From Sediminitomix flava (GTDB lineage Bacteria; Bacteroidota; Bacteroidia; Cytophagales; Flammeovirgaceae): DNA of 64,000 bases. A program made the position numbers and the translations under genes. The DNA is taken from assembly GCF_003149185.1 (NCBI RefSeq), contig NZ_QGDO01000001.1, forward strand, positions 1,612,001 through 1,676,000. Direction: 5' to 3'. Below the pieces are notes generated by a model, which made no database searches, was not told the DNA's origin, and was given only the letters and a program-made list of their open reading frames with translations. Positions 7,594 through 16,860 of the stretch are shown piece by piece. The first letter of the stretch is position 1; every line of letters begins with the position of its first letter.

Positions 7594-9153
7594 TTGAGTA
7601 ATGAATTAGTCATCAATTCAGCTCAAAATGGCGGCCGTATAGCTCTCTTACGAGATAAAAGTCTTGTAGAACTTCATTATGAAAATGATACAGACAAGTT
7701 TACCGTAGGAGATATTTATTTGGGAGTAGTTCGGAAAGTAGTTCCGGGACTCAACGCAGCTTTTATCGACATTGGCTACGAAAAAGATGCCTTTTTACAT
7801 TATTTGGACTTAGGTCCAAGGGTAAGGTCATTGCAAAAATACATCAAACTTGCTCAAGGGAAGAATGGGAAATATCTCAGCCCCAAATTAGGTAAGTTTA
7901 GGATGGAACCCGAGATTGATAAACTCGGTAAAATCAATGAAGTATTTAAGCAAAACCAAAAAATACTAGTACAGGTTGTAAAAGAACCTATCTCCACAAA
8001 AGGACCTCGTCTTTCTTGTGAACTATCCATCGCTGGAAGATATTTAGTATTAGTTCCCTTTTCAAATTCAATCAACATATCTAAAAAGGTAACCGATTCT
8101 GCTGAAAGAAAACGTCTTCTAAGACTAATTTCATCCATCAAGCCAGACAACTTCGGGGTTATTATTAGAACCGTAGCTGAAGGGCAAGATGTAGCCGAAC
8201 TAGATAAAGACTTACGAAACTTACTAGCAAAGTGGACTAAAGGCGTAGAGACACTCAAAAGTGCAAAACCTCGTCAGAAAGTAGTAGGGGAAATGAGCAA
8301 AGCAACTTCTATGTTGCGTGATATGCTCAATGAAAGCTTCGATAGTATCACCGTTGATGATGCCTCTACTCATGATGAGATCAAGAACTTTATCCATCAA
8401 ATTGCCCCAGAAAAAGAAAATATAGTTAAGCTATATTCAGGCAAAGCCAAAATTTTTGAGCATTACGGAATTGAAAAACAACTAAAGGTGCTCTTCGGAC
8501 AAACGGTAAGTTTGCCCAACGGAGGGTATCTAGTAATTGAACACACGGAGGCTCTTCATGTTATTGACGTGAATAGCGGTAATAAGTCCAACTCTGAGAG
8601 CGATCAAGAAACCACGGCATTCAATGTAAATATTGAAGCAGGTACAGAAATCGCTAGACAACTTAGACTCAGAGATATGGGAGGTATCATAGTGATCGAC
8701 TTCATTGATATGAAGAAGGCAGAACATCGCAAAAAGGTCTACGACCATATGCGTAAAGAGATGAAATCTGACCGATCTAAATACACGATCCTTCCTTTAA
8801 GTAAGTTTGGACTTATGCAGATTACTCGTCAAAGAGTAAGACCTGAACTAAATATTGTAACCCAAGAAAAGTGCCCTTCTTGCGGAGGAACCGGTAAAAT
8901 ATCTGCTTCGATCATTATTCCAGATCAAATAGAAGGTCATCTGGATTATATCTTAGCGAAACAAAACGAGAAAAAGGTTACGCTTTATGTGCACCCATTC
9001 TTGTTTGCCTATTTCAAAAACGGTTTCCCTTCAAGACAAATGAAGTGGTTCTTGCAATATTACAGATGGGTTAAGATCGTAGAGGATTCCTCTTTGGGAA
9101 TATCAGATTACCGCTTCCAAAACAGTCGTGGGGAGCAAATAGAACTATCCTAA
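7594..9153 (+). CDS. rng: Ribonuclease G/E family endoribonuclease
   Basis: A 519-residue Rne/Rng family ribonuclease for RNA processing and turnover. An S1-type RNA-binding domain lies at about 38-130 (VGDIYLGVVRKVVPGLNAAFIDIG). The two metal-binding acidic strands of the catalytic domain are seen as HVIDVNSG and GGIIVIDFIDM. The zinc-link motif CPSCGGTGK is at about 429-437. The length suits RNase G rather than RNase E, with no long C-terminal scaffold. The start is a TTG at 7594, giving MSNELVINS, the expected family beginning. The 5' leader holds a strong hairpin. The gene ends at a very clear terminator. Confidence 0.93.
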   Translation: MSNELVINSAQNGGRIALLRDKSLVELHYENDTDKFTVGDIYLGVVRKVVPGLNAAFIDIGYEKDAFLHYLDLGPRVRSLQKYIKLAQGKNGKYLSPKLGKFRMEPEIDKLGKINEVFKQNQKILVQVVKEPISTKGPRLSCELSIAGRYLVLVPFSNSINISKKVTDSAERKRLLRLISSIKPDNFGVIIRTVAEGQDVAELDKDLRNLLAKWTKGVETLKSAKPRQKVVGEMSKATSMLRDMLNESFDSITVDDASTHDEIKNFIHQIAPEKENIVKLYSGKAKIFEHYGIEKQLKVLFGQTVSLPNGGYLVIEHTEALHVIDVNSGNKSNSESDQETTAFNVNIEAGTEIARQLRLRDMGGIIVIDFIDMKKAEHRKKVYDHMRKEMKSDRSKYTILPLSKFGLMQITRQRVRPELNIVTQEKCPSCGGTGKISASIIIPDQIEGHLDYILAKQNEKKVTLYVHPFLFAYFKNGFPSRQMKWFLQYYRWVKIVEDSSLGISDYRFQNSRGEQIELS

Positions 9154-9176
9154 GTTAGCAAAGAGAACATTACAAG

Positions 9177-9205
9177 CCCCGAATTTAAATATTCGGGGTT
9201 TTTTT
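9177..9205 (+). terminator. Intrinsic terminator of the RNase G gene
   Basis: CCCCGAAT (9177-9184) and ATTCGGGG (9191-9198) form a perfect stem followed by seven T. The remaining stretch to 9497 (about 290 bp) is AT-rich, without an open frame or a clear promoter match. Confidence 0.92.
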
Positions 9206-9497
9206 ATAATAATTTATAATATCAAAACATATTAAGCGTTGATAAGTCATAAGGTAACAAGATTATTTCCATCTATTATAGCATAATCAACTATATCTCT
9301 GTTTTCCATATTATTTATAGTAGTAAAGAAAGGTACATAGGAATTCTATGGGTTGAACTAAATTGACTATTTCTTCCTTGTCTTATTCGGATATCAACAA
9401 CTTCGATCAAGATTTTTTCCTACTAAAACCAGACTAATCAGATCGTTACTTTAAGTTTTTGACCTATTAGCTAAACTTTAAATCCAAAATTTTAGGT

Positions 9498-10259
9498 ATG
9501 GCAACTACATTTAATGCCAGTATTCGTTGGCAAGAAACGCTTAAAACTACGGAGAAGAATGTTCGAAGAAACGAACCCATTGAAGCTCCTGAGTGGTTGA
9601 AAAAGCATTTTATACCAAACGAAAAAATACGATTAGCTAATCAGCGAATCGTGAAATGGGAAATGATTTGGGTGATTTTTGCCTCACTTCCTGTATTATA
9701 CACATATTTCTTAGGAGAAAACATCAATTTCAACCTATTCATAAATAGCTTCAGTTTTGCTAGTATTTTAACTTCAGTATTCAATCTCAAGTTAAAAAAA
9801 CAAGGATTCTTTATCCTCTCGACACTAGGAACTTGTGCTAGTATAGCCTTACTTTTCGCTAATCACATTCTTTTACCTACCTCTATTTTTCTTGGGCTAT
9901 CTGCATTACTATTTATTCAAATCAATAACGTTTATAGCAACAGAGACTTTATAAAAGCACAAAGCTTTGGTACAGTACATTCTGTTTGGACAGAGAACGA
10001 ACGTTACTTCTTCCTTCATACTGATCTTCTATTTTTATTAGATCGTATTCACCCTTCTTATTGGAAAAAACGTCTTTCAAAAATTTATTTCAATGCAAAT
10101 AAAGTTATAGTCTATGATTCTGTAGGCAATAAAATGTACTTGAATAAATCTGACGCGACGCTAAAAAATAATTCACTGATTATCAACAATGACACTTACT
10201 CTTTAATGGGTTGGGACAAAGATGCTAAGGCTGTAATACGAAAAATTTTCAGTGAGTAG
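9498..10259 (+). CDS. Four-helix membrane protein of unknown function
   Basis: A 253-residue protein with a hydrophilic N-terminal segment (1-52), four likely membrane helices at about 54-72, 79-96, 102-121 and 124-145, and a C-terminal soluble region of about 100 residues. That region is rich in aromatic and beta-prone residues (RYFFLHTDLLFLLDRI, then KVIVYDSVGNKMYLNKSD). The layout suggests a membrane-tethered cytosolic sensor-like domain, perhaps PH-like as in the 2641 gene, but no family is recognised. It stands alone between two terminated units and before fabG. Confidence 0.55.
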   Translation: MATTFNASIRWQETLKTTEKNVRRNEPIEAPEWLKKHFIPNEKIRLANQRIVKWEMIWVIFASLPVLYTYFLGENINFNLFINSFSFASILTSVFNLKLKKQGFFILSTLGTCASIALLFANHILLPTSIFLGLSALLFIQINNVYSNRDFIKAQSFGTVHSVWTENERYFFLHTDLLFLLDRIHPSYWKKRLSKIYFNANKVIVYDSVGNKMYLNKSDATLKNNSLIINNDTYSLMGWDKDAKAVIRKIFSE

Positions 10260-10387
10260 TTATTCACTTATAAATGAGTAAGTAGTGTTTTTAGTAGTCT
10301 CTTGAAAAAATAGAATATTATCCTTAGATCATTAATATTTTTTTGGCAAATTGGGTCGGTTTTTAAATTAATGAACAGGTTGTAACC

Positions 10388-11140
10388 ATGAGATTACTAG
10401 AAGGAAAAAATATTCTGATCACTGGTGGATCAAGAGGTATCGGTAAAGCGATCGTTGAAAGATTTGTTGAATTAGGAGCAAATGTTGCTTTTACTTATGT
10501 ATCTGACCGTTCTGCTGAAAGCTCTATTGCTTTGGCTGAAGAACTGTCTGCTACGGGTGCAAAAGTTAAAGCTTATCGTTCTGATGCATCTCAATTTGCT
10601 GATGCAGAGCAATTGATCAAAGATTATACTGCTGATTTCGATACTTTAGATGCTTTGGTAAACAACGCAGGTATCACTAAAGATACTCTTTTAATGCGTA
10701 TGACTGAGGAGCAATTCGATCAAGTGATTGAAGTGAACTTAAAATCAGTTTTCAACCTTACAAAAGCTGCTACTCGTACATTCTTGAAGCAAAAATCAGG
10801 TTCTATCATCAATATGTCTTCAGTTGTTGGTGTTAGAGGTAATGCAGGTCAAGCAAACTACTCTGCTTCAAAAGCTGGTATCATCGGGTTCTCTAAATCA
10901 GTAGCTCTAGAGCTAGGTGCTCGTAACGTTCGTTGTAACGTAATCGCTCCTGGATTTATCGAAACAGAGATGACTGATGCTCTTGATGAGAAAACATTAG
11001 CTGACTGGGTAGCTGGTATTCCAATGAAACGTGGAGGAAAAGCAATTGAAGTAGCTGACCTAACAGCTTATTTGGCTTCAGATATGTCTACTTACGTAAC
11101 AGGACAAGTTATTGAAATCAATGGTGGTTTGAATACTTAA
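10388..11140 (+). CDS. fabG: 3-oxoacyl-[acyl-carrier-protein] reductase
   Basis: FabG reduces 3-oxoacyl-ACP to 3-hydroxyacyl-ACP with NADPH in type II fatty acid synthesis. The 250-residue protein has the Rossmann loop ITGGSRGIGKAI, the NNAGITKD strand, the catalytic Ser (NMSSVVGVRGNAGQ) and Tyr-x3-Lys (YSASKAG). It ends in the usual TGQVIEINGGL. Codon use looks optimised compared with neighbours (frequent GCT, GGT and CGT), consistent with high expression. It is monocistronic, with a strong terminator downstream. Confidence 0.93.
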   Translation: MRLLEGKNILITGGSRGIGKAIVERFVELGANVAFTYVSDRSAESSIALAEELSATGAKVKAYRSDASQFADAEQLIKDYTADFDTLDALVNNAGITKDTLLMRMTEEQFDQVIEVNLKSVFNLTKAATRTFLKQKSGSIINMSSVVGVRGNAGQANYSASKAGIIGFSKSVALELGARNVRCNVIAPGFIETEMTDALDEKTLADWVAGIPMKRGGKAIEVADLTAYLASDMSTYVTGQVIEINGGLNT

Positions 11141-11160
11141 TTCAAACACTTGTTAAATAG

Positions 11161-11201
11161 AAAAGCGGTACATTTTTCATTTTTGAGAATGTACCGCTTT
11201 T
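11161..11201 (+). terminator. Intrinsic terminator of fabG
   Basis: AAAAGCGGTACATT (11161-11174) pairs perfectly with AATGTACCGCTTTT (11188-11201), loop 13 nt, T-rich tail. Confidence 0.9.
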
Positions 11202-11288
11202 TCTTTGTACAGGAATAGCTTATAAATTGAAGTGTTTCGGTACATTTGCTGAAATTATTATTGAAGAAGACATTTTACAGAAACCGAT

Positions 11289-12569
11289 ATGCAAATTGAA
11301 CAACTTTATCAGAAATACTTAGAGCATCCTAATGTGATTACAGACAGTCGTAAGATTGAGGAAGGATGTATCTTTTTTGCTTTGAAAGGAGCTTCGTTCA
11401 ATGGGAATGAATTTGCAAAAGAAGCATTAGAAAAAGGCGCTGCATACTCTATCATCGATGAAGAAAAGTATAAGAGTTCTGATAAATGCATCTTGGTTGA
11501 AAATGTATTAGAATGTCTTCAGAAGTTAGCAGCTCATCATCGAAATCAGTTTGATATCCCTGTAGTTGCAGTAACGGGTTCTAATGGAAAGACAACCACC
11601 AAAGAAATTTTATTTCAAGTTCTTTCTAAAAAATATAAAACTCACGCTACTAAAGGGAATTTCAATAATCATATAGGCGTACCACTCACGCTACTTGACA
11701 TGCCACTTGATACTGAGATGGCATTGATCGAAATGGGAGATAATCATGTAGGAGAGGTTATAGAACTGTGTAAATATGCCAATCCTAATTATGGATTTAT
11801 CACAAATATCGGGAAAGACCATATTGAAGGATTCGGAAGCTTTGAGGCAAATGTGAGAGCCAAAAGTGAAATTTTTGATTTTCTGATTAAAGCAAACGGA
11901 ACTGCTTTCATAAACTCCCAAGATCCGATTTTGAAGAATATGGCTAGAAGGTTTGAAAAGCCTATTTTTTACGGTGATGAATACGATTTCTCGAATCTTA
12001 CATTCTTGGGTGCTAGTCCATTTATCAAATATAAAGACAGACAAGAGACTGTAGTTCAAACACAGCTTTTGGGAGCCTACAATTTTGAGAATATTCAAAC
12101 TGCATTTTGTCTCGGGAAATATTTTGAGGTAGAAAATAATGACATCCACGATGCAATTTCTAATTATATCCCTGATAATAACCGATCACAATTCTTGGAA
12201 AAAGGCAGTAATGCCATTGTTCTAGATGCTTACAATGCAAATCCATCATCGGTAGAAGCAGCTCTAGAAAACTTTGCCCAATTTGAAACTGAAAAAACAA
12301 AATTGGTCATTTTGGGGGACATGTTTGAATTGGGAGACATCAGTGCAGAAGAACACAAAAGAATGATTGACATAGCTTTAGAAAAAGACTTAGATGCTAT
12401 TTTCTGCGGGGAAAGATATACAGCTCATAAAACAGATAAAGCCCAATTCTTTGAATCAAGAGATAGACTCTTAGCGTATTTGAAAAATAATAAAATCGAA
12501 AATTCTTTAGTACTTGTGAAAGGTTCTCGAAGTATGAAACTAGAAGAAGTATTAGATTATTTAGGTTAA
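11289..12569 (+). CDS. murF: UDP-N-acetylmuramoyl-tripeptide--D-alanyl-D-alanine ligase
   Basis: MurF adds D-Ala-D-Ala to the UDP-MurNAc-tripeptide in the cytosol, completing the peptidoglycan pentapeptide precursor. The 426-residue protein shows the Mur-ligase layout: an N-terminal substrate domain with TDSRKIEEGCIFFALKG, a central ATPase domain with the P-loop VTGSNGKTTTKE, and a C-terminal domain with LDAYNANPSSVEAAL, a MurF signature. GDMFELGD follows as expected. It sits alone, away from the usual division and cell-wall cluster, as is common for murF in Bacteroidota. Confidence 0.95.
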   Translation: MQIEQLYQKYLEHPNVITDSRKIEEGCIFFALKGASFNGNEFAKEALEKGAAYSIIDEEKYKSSDKCILVENVLECLQKLAAHHRNQFDIPVVAVTGSNGKTTTKEILFQVLSKKYKTHATKGNFNNHIGVPLTLLDMPLDTEMALIEMGDNHVGEVIELCKYANPNYGFITNIGKDHIEGFGSFEANVRAKSEIFDFLIKANGTAFINSQDPILKNMARRFEKPIFYGDEYDFSNLTFLGASPFIKYKDRQETVVQTQLLGAYNFENIQTAFCLGKYFEVENNDIHDAISNYIPDNNRSQFLEKGSNAIVLDAYNANPSSVEAALENFAQFETEKTKLVILGDMFELGDISAEEHKRMIDIALEKDLDAIFCGERYTAHKTDKAQFFESRDRLLAYLKNNKIENSLVLVKGSRSMKLEEVLDYLG

Positions 12570-12575
12570 AAAAAG

Positions 12576-12607
12576 AAGCCCTTCTAATTTTAAAATTGGA
12601 AGGGCTT
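12576..12607. terminator. Bidirectional terminator between murF and the cytochrome gene
   Basis: AAGCCCTTC (12576-12584) pairs with GAAGGGCTT (12599-12607); the loop holds a further AATTTTAAAATT palindrome. A and T tracts flank both sides. Confidence 0.88.
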
Positions 12608-12612
12608 TTCTA

Positions 12613-13734
12613 TTATTTTGAGCTTTCTACTTTCATATTTTTAATCCACTCACTGATCAGTTCAACACCTTCTTTGTGAGCGAGACTTCTCCCTATTTCA
12701 GGCATCATAATTCCAGGATCGGTACTAGCCATTCTATAATGTAAAATAGAGTGTTTAGGATTTCCGGGTACAATATCATAATTCAGATTACCAGAACCCT
12801 TTCCTGCAGCTATAGGCGCTTTCAGAATACCTTTCTCCATATTTGTTTTGGCAAACACGGTTAAATCTAAGCCTGATGTTTTAGCAGGTCCTTTAGGATT
12901 ATGACAATGACCACAGTTTATGTCAAGATATGCTATTGCTCTATCATGGAGTAAAGCGGCTTCATCATCCCATTCCACGTTTGCAGGACGATCATTTTTT
13001 TCAACCAAACCATTAAGAATAGCTTTACTTTCAAAATATTCTAGTTGATTGACAGCTTTTTCCTCGTAAACAAAACTACGATTAAGGTGACGTGCTTTAG
13101 GACCAATTGGTACAATTTTCTTGTCACTCATATGACAGCTTTTACATTGATTCATATTCGGAACTAGATAATTTACTTGTTTCAATGTTCCGTCATAGTG
13201 TGTCCATTCTACTTGCTTTTCAGCTCCAGCGACTTCTAAAAAAGCGTCTGTCTGTTCCTTATTCCAGATATACGACAAGGCTTTCCAATCAGAAGTTTCT
13301 TTTATCAGAAGTCTTGTTTCGATAATTTCTTTCTCGCCTTCAGGCTTTCTAAAATCAGTCAGATAATAAAAATTCTTGATAATTACAGCTCCTTTAGGAA
13401 AGTCAAAGGTCTCCTCAGGATCATACGTCATGCTTTTTCCATTCGGAAGATAAATAAACCTTTTTTTGAAGGCATAATCAGTAAAAAGAGCTGAGTTTAA
13501 TTCATAATGGTAAACTTCTGCAATAGGATTTAAATCAGAGATTTTCCCATTGAAAAAGCCGTATTCTGAAAGTTTCAACTTCCCTAAACTAGCAAGTGCA
13601 GGATTTTCTTTTGCCTCGTAACTCGCTTTTACAGCTTTAGGACGTTCCTTTTTTGAAGTTTTAGTTTCTTGGCAAGCCACAGTACTTGCCAAGAAAAGTA
13701 AGCTTAGTATCGTATTTTTTATTGTTGATTTCAT
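12613..13734 (-). CDS. SO2930-family di-haem c-type cytochrome lipoprotein
   Basis: The protein has 373 residues from the ATG at 13734, chosen because it overlaps the upstream stop as ATGA, a typical translational coupling. The 5-codon-longer start at 13746 is less likely. A signal peptide ends in a lipobox-like STVAC. Two c-haem sites are present, CKSCH at about 197-201 and CGHCH at about 274-278, the latter followed by a possible axial Met region (GIMMPEIG). This matches the SO2930/HNE_0200 family, which occurs beside a beta-helix partner, as here. The function of the pair is not known; electron transfer at the periplasmic or outer-membrane surface is inferred from the haems. Confidence 0.85.
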   Translation of the reverse strand: MKSTIKNTILSLLFLASTVACQETKTSKKERPKAVKASYEAKENPALASLGKLKLSEYGFFNGKISDLNPIAEVYHYELNSALFTDYAFKKRFIYLPNGKSMTYDPEETFDFPKGAVIIKNFYYLTDFRKPEGEKEIIETRLLIKETSDWKALSYIWNKEQTDAFLEVAGAEKQVEWTHYDGTLKQVNYLVPNMNQCKSCHMSDKKIVPIGPKARHLNRSFVYEEKAVNQLEYFESKAILNGLVEKNDRPANVEWDDEAALLHDRAIAYLDINCGHCHNPKGPAKTSGLDLTVFAKTNMEKGILKAPIAAGKGSGNLNYDIVPGNPKHSILHYRMASTDPGIMMPEIGRSLAHKEGVELISEWIKNMKVESSK

Positions 13735-15011
13735 AGCGCAGAACAAGTGTAGTCACTTCCATCGGTTGTGAAGTTTTCAAAATCATTTGCCGCATCAAGA
13801 CTTACAAACAATGCTTCACCATTGTTCTCTATACAGAAACGATATTGAGGAAGAATTTTCCCATTCTCATCTAGATAATTTTCTGGTAAAATACCATCAA
13901 CGATAATGTCAGGAATCTCCATTCCCAATTTGACTAACCAAAGGATTCCGAAATCAGACTTTAGCGAAGGAATAGAGTATTCATTACTAAACTGATTTTC
14001 TTGAATGGTAATTTGAGAAGGATAAGGATTATATTTTGCATCAGTTTTATAGTTCTGGTCTAAGCCTCTCACTCCACCCGGCAGCTCTGTCTCATCTTTC
14101 TTTTCTTCATCTTTAGCCAAAGCAGCTAATATTTCGTAGCTAATTATCGCTAGGTTTACTGTTTTCTGATTGGCTACAATGTTCTTGTAGATATTTACAT
14201 TTTCGGTAGCTAAAACAACTAAGCCAGAACCTAATGGAATTGTACTTACAATTGAGCCTGCTACGCCAAAATTCGGGCGGTTATTATCATGGATATGGTT
14301 ATTATAAACACTCACATTTTTTCCTTGGCGCGTAAGCCCAGGGAGATCAAAAATTAGAAGTCCACCTGTGTTGTCGTAAGCCTCATTACCATAAATGGCT
14401 ACATTTTCGGAATTCTCACTTTCAATCCCTGCCACATTTTGGTAAGCTTTATTATTTCTAATTACCACATTTGTTGATTGCCCAACATAAATTCCTGCAT
14501 CAGAAGCGCCTTGAGCTTCACATTCTTCAATAATTACATTATTACAGATTACGGGATAAAAACCATAAGCGCCATTTTCCTCCGTAATCTCCCCTGTCCA
14601 AGCCACTTTCACTCTTCTGAAAATAATACCATCTGTATCTGAGACTTTAATATTGTCTCCATCGGCATCTTCTACAGTAAAGTCTTCAAGAACAATATTC
14701 TCACAATTGGCAATTTTAATTCCTTCAGCGCCTTGAGTCTGACCTTTGAAAGAAAGTACTGTTTTATCAAGTCCTTGTCCTCTAATAATCACCTTTTTCT
14801 TGCCATCTAAAATAAGAGATTGACTAAAAAGGAAATGTCCTTCGGGAAGTTCTATAACGGAACTGTCTTCGGCTAAAATAAACTTGGTGATTAATTCTTT
14901 TTCTTTGTCCATGTATGACCTTTCTGGGTCGTAAGAGGTAATTTGCTTTTCACCACAAGCTGCGATTAGCCCTATGAGAAAAACAATAGCTAGTTTATGC
15001 CATACTTTCAT
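13731..15011 (-). CDS. Parallel beta-helix lipoprotein paired with the SO2930 cytochrome
   Basis: A 426-residue protein with a lipoprotein signal (LIAACGEK, Cys at about 19). It has a run of right-handed beta-helix coils at about 65-280, seen as repeating V-I-I-E-E-C, V-V-I-R-N-N and V-A-I-Y-G-N strands. This fits the beta-helix family that occurs in two-gene pairs with SO2930-type cytochromes. The stop overlaps the cytochrome start by 4 nt, so the two are translated together. Beta-helices of this type often bind or cleave polysaccharide, but no lyase catalytic residues can be claimed. Likely exported and lipid-anchored. Confidence 0.8.
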   Translation of the reverse strand: MKVWHKLAIVFLIGLIAACGEKQITSYDPERSYMDKEKELITKFILAEDSSVIELPEGHFLFSQSLILDGKKKVIIRGQGLDKTVLSFKGQTQGAEGIKIANCENIVLEDFTVEDADGDNIKVSDTDGIIFRRVKVAWTGEITEENGAYGFYPVICNNVIIEECEAQGASDAGIYVGQSTNVVIRNNKAYQNVAGIESENSENVAIYGNEAYDNTGGLLIFDLPGLTRQGKNVSVYNNHIHDNNRPNFGVAGSIVSTIPLGSGLVVLATENVNIYKNIVANQKTVNLAIISYEILAALAKDEEKKDETELPGGVRGLDQNYKTDAKYNPYPSQITIQENQFSNEYSIPSLKSDFGILWLVKLGMEIPDIIVDGILPENYLDENGKILPQYRFCIENNGEALFVSLDAANDFENFTTDGSDYTCSAL

Positions 15012-15135
15012 TATGCAGAGTTTTTGGTATAAGAATTTCGTAAAAAAATAGCTAGGAAGCTCTGAGATCGATTCACTAATTTTAGAAGAGTATCAAGAAG
15101 AATCAATCGTTATTTAAGATAAAATTTATACCAAT

Positions 15136-15160
15136 AAAAACCTCAAAATTTTTGAGTTTT
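15136..15160 (-). terminator. Weak terminator after the SpoIIE phosphatase gene
   Basis: On the minus strand an ACTCAAAA / TTTTGAGGT-type stem is followed by TTTTTATT. The stem is AT-rich, so efficiency may be low. It lies about 80 nt after the stop at 15238. Confidence 0.4.
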
Positions 15161-15237
15161 ATAGGAATAATACCAAAGCTTTCACAGAATTCAGTGAAAA
15201 AAAGTCTGTACACAAAAATATAAACAAGACATAGAGA

Positions 15238-16674
15238 CTACAGTTCAATCCCAACAACTAGCATGTCATCTGTTTGAGATGCATCTCCTTTCCATTCATT
15301 AAACTCCTGATCTAATAGCTTTCTTTGCTCATTCATTTCATAATGAGAAACATTCTCTAAGAATTGAATAAACTTAGTTCTCAAGTATTTTTTATCTAAC
15401 ACTCCTCCAAACTGGTCTTGGAAACCATCTGAGTAAAGGTAAAATTTATCTCCTTTTTGGTAAGTAGCAGTAAACGTATCAAAGGTCTTATTACAAGAAT
15501 TTTGATCCAGTACTCCTCCTATCGAATATCTGTTCCCTTTTAACAAGGTAGAATCACCTTCTTTAGGTACATATAAGACTGTGTGTTTAGCTGCTGAGAA
15601 AGTAAATGTCTGATTCAACTCATCAAAAAGAAGAATGCTAATATCCATCCCATCTGGAATATTACCATGAAAAGTACTATTGAACTGACAGTCTAATTCT
15701 GACAAAATATTGGATGGTCTAAGAATCTCTTGTCTTAAAATAATCTGATCAAGAATAGAATGTCCGAGCATCGTAATCAAAGCAGCAGGTACACCATGTC
15801 CTGTACAATCAGCTACAATCACTATTCTGTATTGATCTTTCTTTGTTACCCAAACAAAATCACCTCCTACATCCGCCATAGGACGATAAAGTATAAATGC
15901 ATCTTCTAAGTATTCTTTCATTCGACTTTCCAGTGGTTGAAAGTTCTCCTGAATTTTCTGAGCATACTTCATACTCTTATCAAGCACACTTTTCTTAGAA
16001 GAGAGATTTACAAACTGAGTTGTTGTTTCTATCTGATATTTATTCAAAAGGGTATTTTGTGCTTTAATTTCTTTATTCTGCTCAGATGCATGTCTTCTTA
16101 CTTTTAGAAGTCGCCCTTCATAGATAAAAATGAACGTGAAGTACATCTGAATGAATACTGTAAAAGCGGCAAATTCATGTATTTCCCTCAATGGGATAGG
16201 GATTTCATTCGGAAATGAATAAATATCTAAATGGCTTACAATATTTACATATGCTAAAATCACCACCGAAATAATAGCATTTATAATCGCTTGTTTCTTC
16301 CCCAAATACCATAAAGCACTTGACGTAAGTGTGATAAGGGAAATTAAATAAGGAGATTGTGAACCACCACTAAAAAATATAAATGTAGTGTAGAGCACTA
16401 ATACAGCTGCAGTCATAAAATATACGACTGCCCTATAGCTGACTTTATTATTAAAAATATAAACAAGAAGAAACGATACAGCAATACCATAAACCATAAT
16501 AGCTTTAGAAGCTATATGGAATTCTAAATACGCCATAACTGTAGAAAACACAAGGCTATAAAGAATTGCACCTATAAGATCATAGGTTAAAACTTTTACT
16601 TTGCTTTCTAAGATTTCTGGATCGATAGTATCTGAATATAGATGCTCTTTGAGCCTATAATACAGCCCCCTCAT
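15238..16674 (-). CDS. Membrane-bound SpoIIE-type PP2C serine phosphatase
   Basis: A 478-residue protein with about six membrane helices in residues 30-190, a short coiled linker (about 190-250), and a PP2C/SpoIIE phosphatase domain at about 265-476. The metal-binding strands are clear: DVGGDFVWV, VIVADCTGHGVPAAL and SDGFQDQFGG. Such enzymes dephosphorylate anti-sigma antagonists or other partner-switching proteins. None is encoded nearby, so the target is unknown. The N-terminal membrane domain probably senses the signal. Transcribed alone, with its start at an ATG at 16674. Confidence 0.88.
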   Translation of the reverse strand: MRGLYYRLKEHLYSDTIDPEILESKVKVLTYDLIGAILYSLVFSTVMAYLEFHIASKAIMVYGIAVSFLLVYIFNNKVSYRAVVYFMTAAVLVLYTTFIFFSGGSQSPYLISLITLTSSALWYLGKKQAIINAIISVVILAYVNIVSHLDIYSFPNEIPIPLREIHEFAAFTVFIQMYFTFIFIYEGRLLKVRRHASEQNKEIKAQNTLLNKYQIETTTQFVNLSSKKSVLDKSMKYAQKIQENFQPLESRMKEYLEDAFILYRPMADVGGDFVWVTKKDQYRIVIVADCTGHGVPAALITMLGHSILDQIILRQEILRPSNILSELDCQFNSTFHGNIPDGMDISILLFDELNQTFTFSAAKHTVLYVPKEGDSTLLKGNRYSIGGVLDQNSCNKTFDTFTATYQKGDKFYLYSDGFQDQFGGVLDKKYLRTKFIQFLENVSHYEMNEQRKLLDQEFNEWKGDASQTDDMLVVGIEL

Positions 16675-16801
16675 TCAACTTGTTTGTTATTGTTCTAGTA
16701 AAACCCCTTTAATTTTCACAATATACTACCTAAAACGGTTTATCATAGTCTTCAGATAATACAAAACGGGATTTATTGAAATCTTTTTATAAATACAAAA
16801 A

Positions 16802-16830
16802 GAGCTTACTCACTTTACGTAAGTAAACTC
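16802..16830. terminator. Imperfect hairpin terminator after fumarase
   Basis: GAG-C-TTACT pairs with AGTAA-A-CTC around an 11-nt loop, with one internal mismatch. A-rich sequence precedes it and CCTTTT follows; on the minus strand it would end the fumarase mRNA about 30 nt after the stop. Confidence 0.5.
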
Positions 16831-16860
16831 CTTTTGATGAATCTATAATAAATCTATGGC

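Noticed and set aside
7854-8258. 134-codon minus-strand frame inside rng
   Set aside because: Antisense shadow of the S1/catalytic region of RNase G.
11691-12149. 152-codon minus-strand frame inside murF
   Set aside because: Antisense shadow of a well-supported murF; no domain pattern.
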